Source of the DNA: Phallus indusiatus
Lineage: Eukaryota > Basidiomycota > Agaricomycetes > Phallales > Phallaceae
Length of the DNA stretch: 64,000 nt
Direction: 5' to 3'
NCBI GenBank assembly: GCA_027605045.1
Contig: JAQFWX010000018.1
Location: 310,001-374,000, forward strand
The position numbers and the translations under genes were made by a program. Below are positions 35,577-48,423 of the stretch, in pieces (position 1 is the first letter of the stretch; the number at the start of each line of letters is the position of its first letter). Under the pieces are notes generated by a model. It made no database searches, had not been told where the DNA came from, and saw nothing but the letters and a program-made list of their open reading frames with translations.

Positions 35577-38500
35577 ATGTTGTCAAACACATCTCCAGGA
35601 CGACATTCCCCACAGATATATTCTCGGACAACTAGTTTTCTCAATGGAAGTCGAGGACGTTCGCCGCGATTCACCACACCCTCAGGCCTAAAACGAGCCG
35701 GTCCTGGCAGTGAATCCACCGAGTCTCCAAGTAAATACATGGACGTCGATATGTCCTACGGTCTGAATCATGAAAGAACGAAACAAACAGAGGAATCACG
35801 CGTGTTCATGGCTTCCGACACGTTATCCATTCGTTTGGCTGCTTCTCTGCCTCGAGAGGTTCAACAGATGTTCAGTGCTTCTGGTATGTCAATGCTTCTC
35901 CCTGACCTATACATACCTGAACCAGAAGATAACCCTACAGATCCATTAAACGATGCTTTTGTTGGCGCCGTGGATGTCCTCCACAATAAAACTAGCTACG
36001 CTCTTGTACTGTCTGTACAAACTTGTTTCGTATGGAAAATTGACATGGTATATTACTTCTCTCATCACCCGAAAACATCGTATATATTTTGACTATTTAT
36101 TTAGCAAAATCCATTTCACTTCCCAACTTGCTACATTTTCCCCGCTCCTTCTCCAGAACAACCCTCATCTCACGACACTCTACCATACGCCTCTCTGGTT
36201 CCGTTTGGGACTTCAAGAGAACCCGGTTTGATTTTAGTCTCCAGTTCAGGAGAAGTGCGGCTTTGGGATAGCATTGGTATTGGCCTGGCCGGTGCCGAGA
36301 GGTTTTCGTCTAATAAGGTTGTCTTAAATGAGGGAGAAACCGTTTCCGGCCTCGAGCGTATTGGGGTATGTTGAGGAATATTGCTCGCTTTCTGACTAAA
36401 AGAAACTCGGACAGGCTACTGTCTTCATCCTTAAAACAACATCAAAACTATATCGTCTATCACTTTCCTCTCGTTCTGGAACAGGGAAAAATATAATTAC
36501 AGCCACATCGTTTAGTGACCCTGGTAGCCAATCATCTTCGTGGCTAAACCCTTTCAGAATCTTACCAAGAACAAGTCATACATGGGACGTTGGAACTATC
36601 ATCGCCGTTAAACAAGTGCCGCATTATCAGTCTATGCACACTGAAGAGAAATTGATTTGGGTCTTAACCGACAAATACCTAATGCTATGGAACGTTAATC
36701 TTGCCGGTGGAGAGCAGGTAGTACTTGTTCCTCGTAGATGTTGATCCTTCTCTCACTGAGTCTCTCACAGTGCATCCGAACCTCCGAAGTAAAGAGCATA
36801 GTCGAAGAAGCTCTTTGCCAGGGTTTAGACGTTAACAAGCAAATGCTTGATGTTGAGTTATTGGATGTGGCTATTGATAAGTAATGAAATATCAAGATGG
36901 TTGATGCGGCTTTGACGTTAATCTGGTAGTTCTGGAAATCCTGGTTTGTTGGTTTCCTATGTATCTTCTGTGTCGGGCTCGCACGACCCTGTTTTGGCCC
37001 CTTTGCGGACGTACTCGATAGTTCGTCTACATCAAACGTCAGGGTCCGGTACTCTGGCAATCCAAACTTCTGTCGAACAACTGCCGTACGAACTGGTTAG
37101 TCTTTCATTTGCTTGTTTCATTTTTGAGCGGGCTGTTCACCTGTTTCAGACCTTGAATCCTCATCAGAGTCACGCAACGATCCCTCGTTTGGCTTTCTTA
37201 GAAACATCCCAAGCAAATGATCTTTTGGGGCTAACATTTTCACAATTCGCCGATGCATTTGCTTTCACTTCATCAGGTTACAAAGTTTTATTTCACGATT
37301 ACCTTAATATTAATTGCGGTTTAGAGCCGCCGTATCAGGTACAGATGTATTTGAAGAAGCCGGAAGATGTCATTCTTGGGTTCGATGTCTCGAAACAGGA
37401 TAACCACCATGACGTCCTGATTTTGACGAAAGGTATGGTCATCGTTGCGCGGCCTAATCCCACACATATAAGTAAACTGCGAGATGACGCGAAGTATGTT
37501 CCACATGAATTTGACCGTTAATTGCCAATAACCTTTTACACTTCAGTGGTGGAAGAATAACGATCCTCAAAGCGATCATACATCAGGCCATGAAATACGG
37601 ACTTAGACCTGAAGTAAATTCATTCTTTTACAAGCTGGCGCTTCATAAACAAAATCATTAGAATCCCCTGAAATTTCATCTTCCTTCTAATACGGACGGC
37701 GAAGATTTTGCTGCCGCTGCCGAGGAAATGAGTTATGCTTTCTTAGTTTCCGGTAATTCAGAATATTTCATCTTAGCAAGCCAGAAATTAATTTTATTTC
37801 AGATCCCAATGTAGTTAGTTCTTCCTTGAGCTTAGGCTCGCAGCTGGCAGGGAGAGAAGCCTCATTAGAAGCTTTGATTACTTTCATCGGCGATAACAGT
37901 ATCCTAGGAAAAGTGAAGTCTTACCTTCCGGTGTTTGGCTTTGGGCTAAATAATTGAAATCAGCTTCCTATAACAACTCGCGAAAAACTACTTGCCAATG
38001 CTGAGAGGCTAATTGCGGCTCGGGGCGTTTGGCAATGTCATAACGAACTAGTCTTGTAAGCATGTTGATGTTTCGCTTCCATCATTGCCGTTATACATTC
38101 GCATTAGACATCATGGATCTCTAAATCTGTTGCTCTCAGTCGTGGAAATGTATATGTCACAAGATAATCAAGCGGACGGAGACCCTTTGAGAACGTTTTT
38201 CCTTGTGGAAGTGCGTCTTTCTAACTATGTAGCGTCTGTTCTATGATTGACCTTGCAATTTTAGACACCAAATATTGATAAATTGGTTCCTATAACAACT
38301 GCTATAGTCCAATCGGAATTGTCTGATCATGGGACCAAAAACCCCAGGCTTTTAATCCAAGCTTGTAGCCTCGTAGATGCGTTGTTCGCAAATGTTTTCG
38401 CTTATCGATCCGAGTATCGTTCGAGGTACCAGCTGAACGAGATTATGGTTCAACCATGGACTAGCGAACCGCAATTATTGTCAAGTGTGCGACAGTTATT

Positions 38501-40285
38501 CGAGGTGCTAGCCACGTACATTGGCTCCGGCAATGCCAAAAAATCTGAGCCGTCTGGTAGAGATGAGCTTCTGTTGCTTCTCCAGAGACTCGCCAGCACG
38601 CTTTTCAGGATATTTGACGATAGATTGCGATACTTGAAAGTGTGCGTGTAATCAACATTTTTCTTACTGTGTCTATATGGATGAGACTTCATTCAGACGC
38701 TCTCAGGAAAACAGTAGCATTGAGAGGGAATGTAATAGACTCGAAGAGGAGTTTCATTCTTTGCGGCCGTCCATTTTCAACCAACTAGGTATTTGTCAAT
38801 TCAAATCCGTTTCATTGAGTTTTCCTCATCTCCTCTTAGTTAAACTTGGATGCCTTGACTATAGTTTCCAGCTGGCTGAGCAATACAGGGACTTTCGTGC
38901 ACTGAGCGAATTGGTATATCGCGTCCCGGCTGAGTCGACTGCCACTCGCATACGAGATTACATAAATAAATTTAAGGACGACTTCACGTCTCATCTCTAT
39001 TGGTGGTACATTGACCAAGGTAAGTAGTTCTGGTCGCTGATGCTTTGAAAGGTTTTATATGAGGCGAATAGGGAAGTTGCAGCTATTATTCAACCAGGAT
39101 GAACAAAATTATCAGTATCTTGACGACTTTTTTGATAAAAATCCTGCTCCGAGGTTGTCCTGGATACATGATTTGAAGAGAAAGAGGTACCAACAGGCGG
39201 CGTCCGCTCTCCTCACCGCGTCAAGGGATGATTTCGATCGAGAAACTAAACATGTGAGTCCCAGAAATATTAAATATGCTTAACGTTACTAAATAACGGC
39301 GGTCGTGTGAAGTTGATGCTTAGTGTTGGAAAACTGGCCACGATGGCTAATGGACCGGCAGTTACCCCTCAAAATAAACTCTCAGGTGGGTTGGAATATT
39401 GCGCGTGTCCGTGCTCAAAAATATTGATATTGCTTAGCCTTTGATACGGCGCTGGATTTCATAGCCATTCATAGCTCTCTTCTCAATCAGTTTACTGATC
39501 AATCTCGCCCTATGGAATCTACAGTTGACTCTTATGTGAAGAGACTAACTGCCGAAAAATGCGCTATCTCATCTGATCGACCAGCCCTTCAAGCAGTGAG
39601 TTCTCAGAGTGTGTATACATTGAACTTGAATTCTCAACAGACTATCAGCAATTCCAAAGAATTCTGCGACAACTTTTACAAGGAAAGATTTTAAGCGAAG
39701 AAGATGCTGTAGATCTTTTGAGCATGCGAAATAATACACAATATGCCTCCAATTTTGTGGATGCATTATGTATTACTGCCCAATCCAATGTGAGTATTTC
39801 TCCTGTAAGATTAGTTTTTTCTGATCATAATCGTAAATCATTTGCGATTCAAGGATATGTCAGAAGAGTGTAAGGAGCATTGCTCGCGGAGTGTATGGAG
39901 GAGAATTTATCTACATGATGAGTAAGTTATGACTTCGCTGCTATGCTCTTTGTAACCTTTCTAGTTTAGCTGGAGACATATAAGATCTACTGCGAACAAG
40001 ACCGACTACGAGTTAGCAGCAGCGCTACGACGTACACAGCTCTACCAAGTTTTAAAATCGTCGGTTATTTTAGCGGGAAATAAGGTTCTACCTTCCGAAG
40101 CCATCATACCTCCAAGGTCGGAGGATTTAGTAGCAAGACACCCGGGTTTAGCATCAAGTCAAATCCAAGAGTTGATTAGGGATTACGAAAGGGAATGTAG
40201 AATGTTATCCCAAGATGGTCCCACAGACTCCGAATTCTCGCACGTGCAGCAATTAGTCCAAAATGATGCCCTCCGAAATTCCTAG
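35577..40285 (+). CDS. NUP133: Nucleoporin Nup133
   Basis: Component of the Y-shaped outer-ring complex of the nuclear pore. Twenty exons keep phase and give 1234 residues, the usual family size. The first 80 residues are disordered; a beta-propeller-like half follows (Arg-Leu-Trp-Asp, Leu-Met-Leu-Trp-Asn and similar blade-type strands), then an alpha-helical half. The C-terminal segment Val-Trp-Arg-Arg-Ile-Tyr-Leu-His-Asp-Asp-Trp is the conserved Nup133 signature that binds Nup107. Exon ends: 36047, 36365, 36717, 36880, 37095, 37493, 37613, 37752, 37912, 38055, 38210, 38641, 38788, 39019, 39253, 39385, 39595, 39789, 39921, 40285. The stop codon TAG at 40283-40285 overlaps the stop codon of the opposite gene COA8. 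Assignment to Nup133 rather than another Y-complex member rests mainly on the C-terminal block and gene length. Confidence 0.85.
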
Positions 40286-40787
40286 GTCGGGTTTCCGAGC
40301 AGGGCAGTCGTCAACACTTTGTTCCAGTGAGTTAATTTATGGCGTAGAGACAGCCGAATTATGAGCCAATTACGTCTATTCCATTCTGTCGTATATTTTG
40401 CCTGTCGCTCCGATTCTTGAATACACCATTGAGAATAAAACTTCGAGAGTTCTGCCTCTTGGTCTTCTGGAGATGACACATTGTTGGCTTTGCAGTAGTC
40501 TAAGACCTTTTCTTTGGCTTCATAAAATCGGGTATTGGTCTGTGTGATGTTGAAAAGAAAGCAGATAAATAATCTGAAGTGGGTCTTACATCTAGCCAGA
40601 AGTCGTGGTTGAAAGAACGTAGTCTCTGCTCTTCGATCCGTAATTGCAACTCTTCATGTGCCTGCTCACCGGACGACGAAGGACGAGGGTCGTGGTTTAA
40701 AAACGGTCTAATGTTAGAAATAGGATGAGGAGGGCCGAGACTCGCTCTTGAGGCGGTTGCTCTGCTAAATAGTTTTCTGAAGAGCAT
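40282..40787 (-). CDS. COA8: Cytochrome c oxidase assembly factor 8 family (COA8/APOPT1)
   Basis: Two exons on the minus strand: 40787-40590 and 40539-40282; 151 residues. The N-terminus (Met-Leu-Phe-Arg-Lys-Leu-Phe-Ser-Arg) looks like a mitochondrial presequence. The block Gly-Pro-Pro-His-Pro-Ile-Ser-Asn-Ile-Arg-Pro, the following Trp-x-x-Phe-Trp-like helix (Asn-His-Asp-Phe-Trp) and the C-terminal Lys-Phe-Tyr ... Tyr-x-x-Glu-Trp-Asn-Arg-Arg-Asn-Trp correspond to the human COA8 pattern. The human protein supports complex IV assembly in the matrix; the same role is inferred here. The terminal TAG shares bases with the NUP133 stop codon, so the two coding regions overlap by 4 bp tail to tail. 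Confidence 0.85.
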
Positions 40788-40899
40788 ACTAGCAGTGGTT
40801 GACAGAGACTTTGACGCAAGCGCTAGTTACATGGACGTCACACGGTCCGATTTCTGATATATTTCTACTGCCTCTGTATATAGAAGTTTATACGTGATT

Positions 40900-41457
40900 T
40901 TATGTGTGTACTAATGTACTTTTGGACTTGGGCTTTCCAAGTGAACCAGCGAGCCATAGCCCGCCGAAGATTAGTAAAAGTGCACGTAACCCCTGCTTCT
41001 CCTCATCATTTAGAGGTTGATCCCGGGACGGTGGATGTCCGGACGAATTTGTATCATTAGATTGCTTTTTGAAAGGGTTTACGAATGTGGAGTTGGCTGG
41101 AATGCCTATGTCCTCAAGGAAATCTGCCCATACACCTGTTCGGGGTGATGATGCCTGCACTGGGGGAGGCGCGGAATGGTCCAGGGCCGCCGCCGACTGG
41201 AGCTGTTGTTCTTCGTAGGTTAGCCCTCCGGCAGATTGTTGCGAAGAGTCCCCAGCAACGACGAAAATCGGCCTCATGGGTGCTTCACTATCAGCATCGT
41301 GGCGTATGGACGACGTGCCTCTTGTGTGCGCAGAGGGCTGAAAATGAGCCGGCTTTGGGTGCGAAATGTCAGGTTAGGATGACTCGAAACTGAGAATGGA
41401 CGGAAAACACACTATCTCTGGGCCTGATAAATCAGGATCTGTTGCTATATCGGGCAT
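40900..41457 (-). CDS. Small protein with one C-terminal membrane span, function unknown
   Basis: Proposed exons 41457-41413 and 41337-40900 on the minus strand, 160 residues. The second exon is secure. The first is inferred: from the ATG at 41457 an in-phase donor at 41412 joins the acceptor at 41338, and the joined N-terminus is rich in Asp, Pro and Ser. Without it, the first ATG of the long exon is at 41277 and the protein is 125 residues. Near the C-terminus a 15-residue apolar stretch (Ala-Leu-Leu-Leu-Ile-Phe-Gly-Gly-Leu-Trp-Leu-Ala-Gly-Ser-Leu) is followed by a short basic tail, the layout of a tail-anchored mitochondrial or peroxisomal protein. I do not recognise the family. Confidence 0.65.
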
Positions 41458-41941
41458 GATGTCTAATGTGAATTTTGTCTGTTGGCCATGTGTACTCGAC
41501 GGGTTTGCACTGTTGTTGCGAACGCATGTGCCGCTTATCCGGGCAACGTGTTTGACTCGAATGAGACTGGCAAGGGTGCAAGTTTTGGACAACGGGGAAT
41601 AAGAAAAAGAAACATATCCTGCTCACTTGGGAGTACAAGGATGTTGAATACGTTTGCTTGAGCTTGCGGGTACGCTCTTCCGAGAATGTGCTGCCAGTGA
41701 GCGAATCATTGCAGTCACGGTCACGTGCAGTCAAATGTGGATACTATTATCGTGCCAGTATCAAGGTTTGCCTCGAGGCAGCCACCTGCGAGGCGGTCTG
41801 CCTTCGCTCCTTGTCCTTCCTTCTTTTTCCCTTTCTCCACTTCTAAACACTCTCCTCTAGTGCACAGTGCAAGCAGCATCTTTTGTTGTCTTCCGTTCAT
41901 ACATTAATTTGTGAGCTCGAGCTTGCCGTCAGGCCAGCCTC
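41458..41941. other. Divergent intergenic region upstream of two unknown genes
   Basis: These 484 bp separate the small membrane protein gene (minus) from the unknown gene at 41942 (plus). The last 150 bp before 41942 are CT-rich on the + strand, as in a promoter or leader of an actively transcribed gene. I found no exon here. Confidence 0.4.
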
Positions 41942-43853
41942 ATGTTCAAGCGCAACAAGGGAGCTAATACTAATCAGTCCCCTGGAAATGCAAGATATCC
42001 CATTTCTTCATTCACTAAAAACCGTCTTGTTCAACCAATTTCTCTTTTCTCATCCAGATGCTCATCTCTCCAGCGTACGCAGCTTTCATACCTTTCACCG
42101 TTGTTTCTTATACTCACCGTCATCGTGCAGTGCTAGCAACGCTACTCTCCCCTCATTGTGGGGGAAGATTAAGAAATCTAACAAGAATGACGCGAATGCT
42201 CTCATCGCCCGAACGCGAATGTTAACCCTCGCTCATGGGGAAATGGAAACCGTCAAAATCCTACCCAATGCCTTCGCTGTACGTTACGATGCCTATTCTC
42301 AGTTCACGGAAATTACAACCCTCGTTATCATAGGATTTAGAGGCTCTAGCACGCAATTGGGTCAAACCTCCTCCAAATGCACCCTTTTCGCTGCGGGTTC
42401 CCGTTCAATATGCTCCCCCGCAAGCATCGGTATGATATCTAATCTAATGCTCATCTGTGTCTGTATTGAGTGTTCATCATATCTGTTCCACAGCGGTTCA
42501 TTCATGGCGAATATATTTATGCAAGTCTACCTATTTTTCGATTTTCTCTAGTATAATCCAACTGACGTCTCTGGCCGAGTTTAGCTACATGATGAAGAGT
42601 CATTCCAGATTGCTTCTATGGGCGTACATGGTTTGTACGTTGAAGTAGTTTCAGATACCCCTCCCCCGGAAGAACCCCCTCCACCACCGTAAGTAATAAA
42701 CAGACTGCATTTGGTTTCTTTGTTGAAGGTGGGAATTATAGCCCCCCACCAGTCTTGGAAATGCCGGCGACTTTCAATTTAGAGCTTGCGCCGGGTCAGG
42801 TTGTAGCCATTGATACTATCTGCGAATCAGATGAGTTGGATATGTCGAGAACAGAGGACGGAACAGTCGTTGCCGGCATGTTTATGGGCAAACTTGATAT
42901 TGTCCATGACCATGTCGCCAAAGTTCACAAAATGGAGTTCACCGGAACGCGTTTAAAGGAAGAAGAATATCCATCAGACTTTTTCTTCGACTCCCGAACT
43001 TTGGGCAAGCTCACGGTGGCAGCTAAACCTTCTGTTGCAAAATGCAATCTCAGCATCCTCTCCCCGCAACAACAGTACTGTGATGTAATCTTGCAGTTCT
43101 CTTCCTTCTGGAAGCTCGGAACGACTTGGCCCCCAGCTGAGCAGCTTAGTCATGACAGAGCCAAATTCTTTTTGCGAGTGAATCCCGGAGGTGTCCTGGA
43201 ACATTTTGAATCGGAAACTGTTGTAACGTCTTTATACTATGAAGCCATGTGAGTCTCACGTCCCTGAAGATCCCAGTAATCCCTCACGTTATTTTCTTAG
43301 TCCTGAACCAAGCGCCATCGATCCGCTTACAATTATTGGTCCTCATAATAGTTATGCTATGCCACGGTCTCAATTTATTCCCCACATTAGCAAGGTGCTA
43401 GAGGAACTGGGATTTTCCGTTCCAGCCCGTACCTCGCTCATTAGGTAGGAGAACCTGATTAATTATTTTCGCAAGCGGATCGTTTACGCTTATTGTTTTA
43501 CATAGTAACCAAATGTCAAATTTCCAAGCGTACAACAATATTGCGTATCGCTTTATGTCGCCTAGTCGTCTCGCTGCCGCCATTGATCTTTCTGTCACCT
43601 GCTCGCCATGCGTCTGGACTCGTATATTTCTACTGTAGGTTTCACTATTTTTCTATCGAAACGTATCACAAATAGTAATCACTGCCATACAAGCTACCGC
43701 GGCGTATCTGATGAAGAGCTTGGTGCTTTCGTGGGTGCAGGTGATAAAGATGTACCCCCTGATCATTGGCGAACCGTCGTTGGTTGGACAGAAATGTCAA
43801 CACAGAAAGACCAATTCCGAGTCTTGGAGACATCTGTTCTCGAAATCAATTGA
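41942..43853 (+). CDS. Unrecognised protein, about 457 residues, possibly basidiomycete-specific
   Basis: I do not recognise this protein. Well supported exons: 42137-42278, 42334-42429, 42494-42520, 42585-42688, 42742-43248, 43301-43444, 43506-43634 and 43694-43853, all in phase. The 5' end is tentative: 41942-41989 and a 17-nt exon 42058-42074 give a continuous frame but need a GC donor at 41990. The intron 42521-42584 also has a GC donor (GCAAGT). Visible content: a basic N-terminus, an HDEESF block, a run of about ten prolines, then a mixed alpha/beta region with a C-terminal Asp-Glu-Glu-Leu-Gly-Ala-Phe-Val. No signal peptide, membrane span or catalytic motif stands out. It is soluble-looking and acidic overall. 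A role cannot be inferred from the neighbours. Confidence 0.65.
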
Positions 43854-44231
43854 AACCTCATTCCTCCCTTTTCATTATCGTTTTCCTCGCCAGGCGTGTG
43901 GACCATTTTTTCTTTTTTGGAAGTCTCTATGCTTGTTGTCGAGTTAATCCTAATTTCTCCATATTTGATTACGCTGATTGGTCTAGATAATTGCTGTATT
44001 TACCCATCAAACAAGAGCTTCCCATACTTTCTTTGGAGGTGAAACAAACTCTACATACACATAGTCCGTGCGCTAAGCGCAAGGAGTAAATCCCCGTGTG
44101 AACAAAAATGGCACGTGTCCAGGACTAATTCAATTATTGTCCAAATTCAACGCGTCGTGTCACGCGTTACTTCCATTCGCGCATAAAACTTTCGTACCAC
44201 CAGCACTGGTCCTCAACCTACATTTCAGAAA
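43854..44231. other. Intergenic region upstream of CMR1
   Basis: These 378 bp contain the end of the previous transcript and the CMR1 promoter. Two copies of the motif ACGCG with flanking similarity (AACGCGTCGTGTCACGCGTTAC, around 44150-44170) lie 60-80 bp before the start codon; ACGCGT is the MCB element of G1/S-regulated genes in yeasts, so replication-linked expression is possible. Confidence 0.45.
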
Positions 44232-46539
44232 ATGGACTTGTGAGTCAAATTTTCATTCAGTATACCCGTTTATCCTTCAACTTCTTTTTCATGATGAACA
44301 GCGCGACATTAAGAGAGCAGAATATAGCTAAAAATCGAGAATTGCTGAAGCAGCTCGAAATTAAAGAAGCCGTGTCGAGTGTTGGCTTATTGGATTCAAC
44401 GAGACCTAAACCAAAGCCAGAAGCAAAACCCGTTAAATCTTCGCGTGTCAAGAAGCGGAAATCTCCTGAACCCACCCTCTTGAGGAGACAATCTTCTAGG
44501 CTGAATAAGGTCGTAAAACAGGATGAGACACCTCAGGAAAAGAGGGAGCGCGAGGTATGATGCTTCATCTAATAGTTGCCGTGTTCACTTTGATTGGTAA
44601 ATTGGTTTAGTTACGGCTCATGAGAGAAGAACAAGAGCGGTTAGAACGTGAAGAACGCGAAAGAGAAGCCAAGAAACCGCGCCACCAAGATTTAGATTTC
44701 AAAACTCTGGCTGATGAATTGACTTCAAAAGAAATAGACGTTCTTCACTCGACATTCTCAAATATCTCATCGCGTGCCACTGGATCTGTAGACCCAAGTC
44801 GAGCCTTTGAAGAGAGAGAAGTTGAAGAATTGAAGAAAGCATATTCCAATGTGAAAATAGTCAGCAGAGCGAAAGTAACACAAGATCGCGTTTATAGTTC
44901 CCTATACCACCCCGACAAAGTTAGTACTCCCTACATCTTCGTTCAACAAGTGTATACTCAGTCGAATGATAGACTAAGGATCTTATATTTTTTGGAGGTG
45001 AGAATTAGTTATATTTGTATCCTCACAAGCTGAAAGCACCCTAGATAAACACGGCCAGCTGGGGATTTGGGATGCCCGCGCGGAACCGCTGGAATCACTG
45101 GTAATTTTCTATCCCATTCTCTCTCTAAGGTACGTCACTAACGTGCTCGTTCGGCAGGACGAGGATGGCAATCCCATTGAAACGGATTCCGAAGAAGGTG
45201 GTAGAATCTACCGGTTGCAGCCGCACTGGCCTGCCACATCAAAATCGTCAATATCATGTATTAAACTCGATCCCTCGAATCCCAGGAATGTAAGTGATTT
45301 CGGCGGTGCTCGCTGTTAAATTTGCCACATGTAACCCATTTATGTATGTACACAGATTTACACTTCGGCTTATGACTGCACGATGCGGAGTATCTCATTT
45401 GAATCGGGTATCTCCACGGAAATATTTGCCCTGGATGATACACTAATATCAAGTTTTGATATCTCACCGAGCGGCCACGAGATGTGGATTTCAGATGCGG
45501 AGGGCGGAATTACGCATAAGGATGTCCGAGAAGCAAAATCGCGTGCCCGCCGTTATCAATTGTTAGAGACAAAGACCGGTTGCGTATCTATCAATCCTGT
45601 CCGGCCAGAAGCAATATTGGTCAGCTCGAATAATAAATCACTAACGTAGGTGACACTCACGTTCGATTTGAAATCAAGCACTAATTCATACAGATTGTGG
45701 GACGCGAGGAAGTTATCTTCGTTATCAGTAGCAACATTGCTAACCCCTCCGCCTTCTTCCCCTATCGGCCCTTCGCGTGGAATTCTTTCCAATTCAATGA
45801 CTGAGATTGATTTCGAGACCATAAAAGATCGATTAGATTCGAAGGAAGAAAGTGTTTTGATGGCGAAATGGATGCACCAGAAAAGCGTTAGCTCGGCCTA
45901 TTGGGATCCGTCGGGTGCCCGGATTGTAAGCACGAGTTATGACGATACCCTTCGACGTAAGTGAACTTCAGCGACACCTGCATATGCGTTTGTGTAAAGG
46001 GCAATTTTTCTAGTTTGGAACGTTGATTGGGGCAAATTGACGGCTGACCCAGCTGTGAAACAATACAAACCCTTCGTCAAAATCCAACACAATTGCCAAA
46101 CGGTTTGTAGCACTTTTCACTTACATTCATGCGTGTACCAAGACTAAATGGCTCGTTAGGGGAAATGGCTGTCCATTTTAAAGTCACAATGGAACCAAAA
46201 TCCAGACGTATTCCCTCATTTCACGGTTGGAAACATGAACCATTCTCTGAATGTTGTCTCAGGGACGGTGCGCGCTTATATATCACATATTTTTATGGCA
46301 AATTGCTGAAACAAGCTCTTTTATTCCCTTAGGGACAACCAATTGCCACACTCAGTGACCGTTCTAAGTAAGTGATTTAGGTGTCGTTATACATGTCTGT
46401 TTGTTTGATGCGTGTTATTTTATATAGAATTACAGCTGTCCAAGCAGTTACATGCTCGCATCCGGGAGTTGTGGCCCGTGTTGCTTCTGGGAATGCCAGT
46501 GGGAGGTGTGTGCTCTGGGCATCCGAGTCGGATTCATGA
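44232..46539 (+). CDS. CMR1: WD40 DNA-damage-binding protein Cmr1 (WDR76 family)
   Basis: Nuclear WD-repeat protein that binds chromatin at damage and stress sites. Twelve exons: 44232-44239, 44302-44554, 44611-44919, 44979-44997, 45045-45100, 45158-45289, 45356-45645, 45694-45956, 46014-46102, 46160-46267, 46333-46367 and 46428-46539; 557 residues. The N-terminal Arg-x-x-Asn-Ile-x-Lys-Asn-x-x-Leu-Leu helix and the Phe-Phe-Gly-Asp-Lys-x-Gly-x-Leu-Gly-Ile-Trp-Asp blade are typical of Cmr1. More Trp-Asp/Trp-Asn strands follow (Leu-Trp-Asp-Ala-Arg-Lys, Leu-Trp-Asn-Val-Asp-Trp). The 8-nt first exon is inferred from the strong donor GTGAGT at 44240 and an acceptor before the conserved N-terminus; the alternative start is the ATG at 44291. 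Exon 4 has only 19 nt. Confidence 0.92.
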
Positions 46540-46895
46540 TACACGGGAGACGGGTTATAACCCGACACTACATAGTACTTATTGTTCCCGTAATGTATAT
46601 ACAATGATTGTAAATAAGGAATAGGAAATGTATAATGTATACTATAAATAATAATGGTGGTTGGCAACTCCCTTGACGAGTAGCTTTTTCCGGACCCCGG
46701 AAGCAAATGGCACAAAAATGTACACGTGATTATGTGACCGGTGATTGTCACGAAAGTTGCCTATCTCCTTCCAAATCCGTCGATCCGCTTCGTGTAGGCG
46801 TCGGCTTGACTTTCCCCAAGCCCTGACGAATCTCAGCGGCTGGGGAGCCAGCTTAATAAATACCTCATCGTTCCACTTGTTACGTGCTCACCGCC
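46540..46895. other. Intergenic region, CMR1 / adenylate kinase
   Basis: These 356 bp contain the CMR1 3' end and the promoter of the kinase gene. A CGGACCCCGGAAG-like GC-rich patch is near 46690. No additional exon is visible. Confidence 0.4.
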
Positions 46896-48231
<1,336 letters not shown>

Positions 48232-48423
48232 TCATATATGGAACGGAAAGACTTGTTGTATTTTTATCTGCCTCTCACTCTGAAGAGCTCATACGTACTA
48301 GGATCGGTTTAATATTCATCATCTATCTGACACACACTCTATGACATTTCAGGCTGTAAAGCGTACCTTTCATAGCAGAATTAATAAATAGAAACAAAAG
48401 AAACAAAAATGCACTATGTTTAC

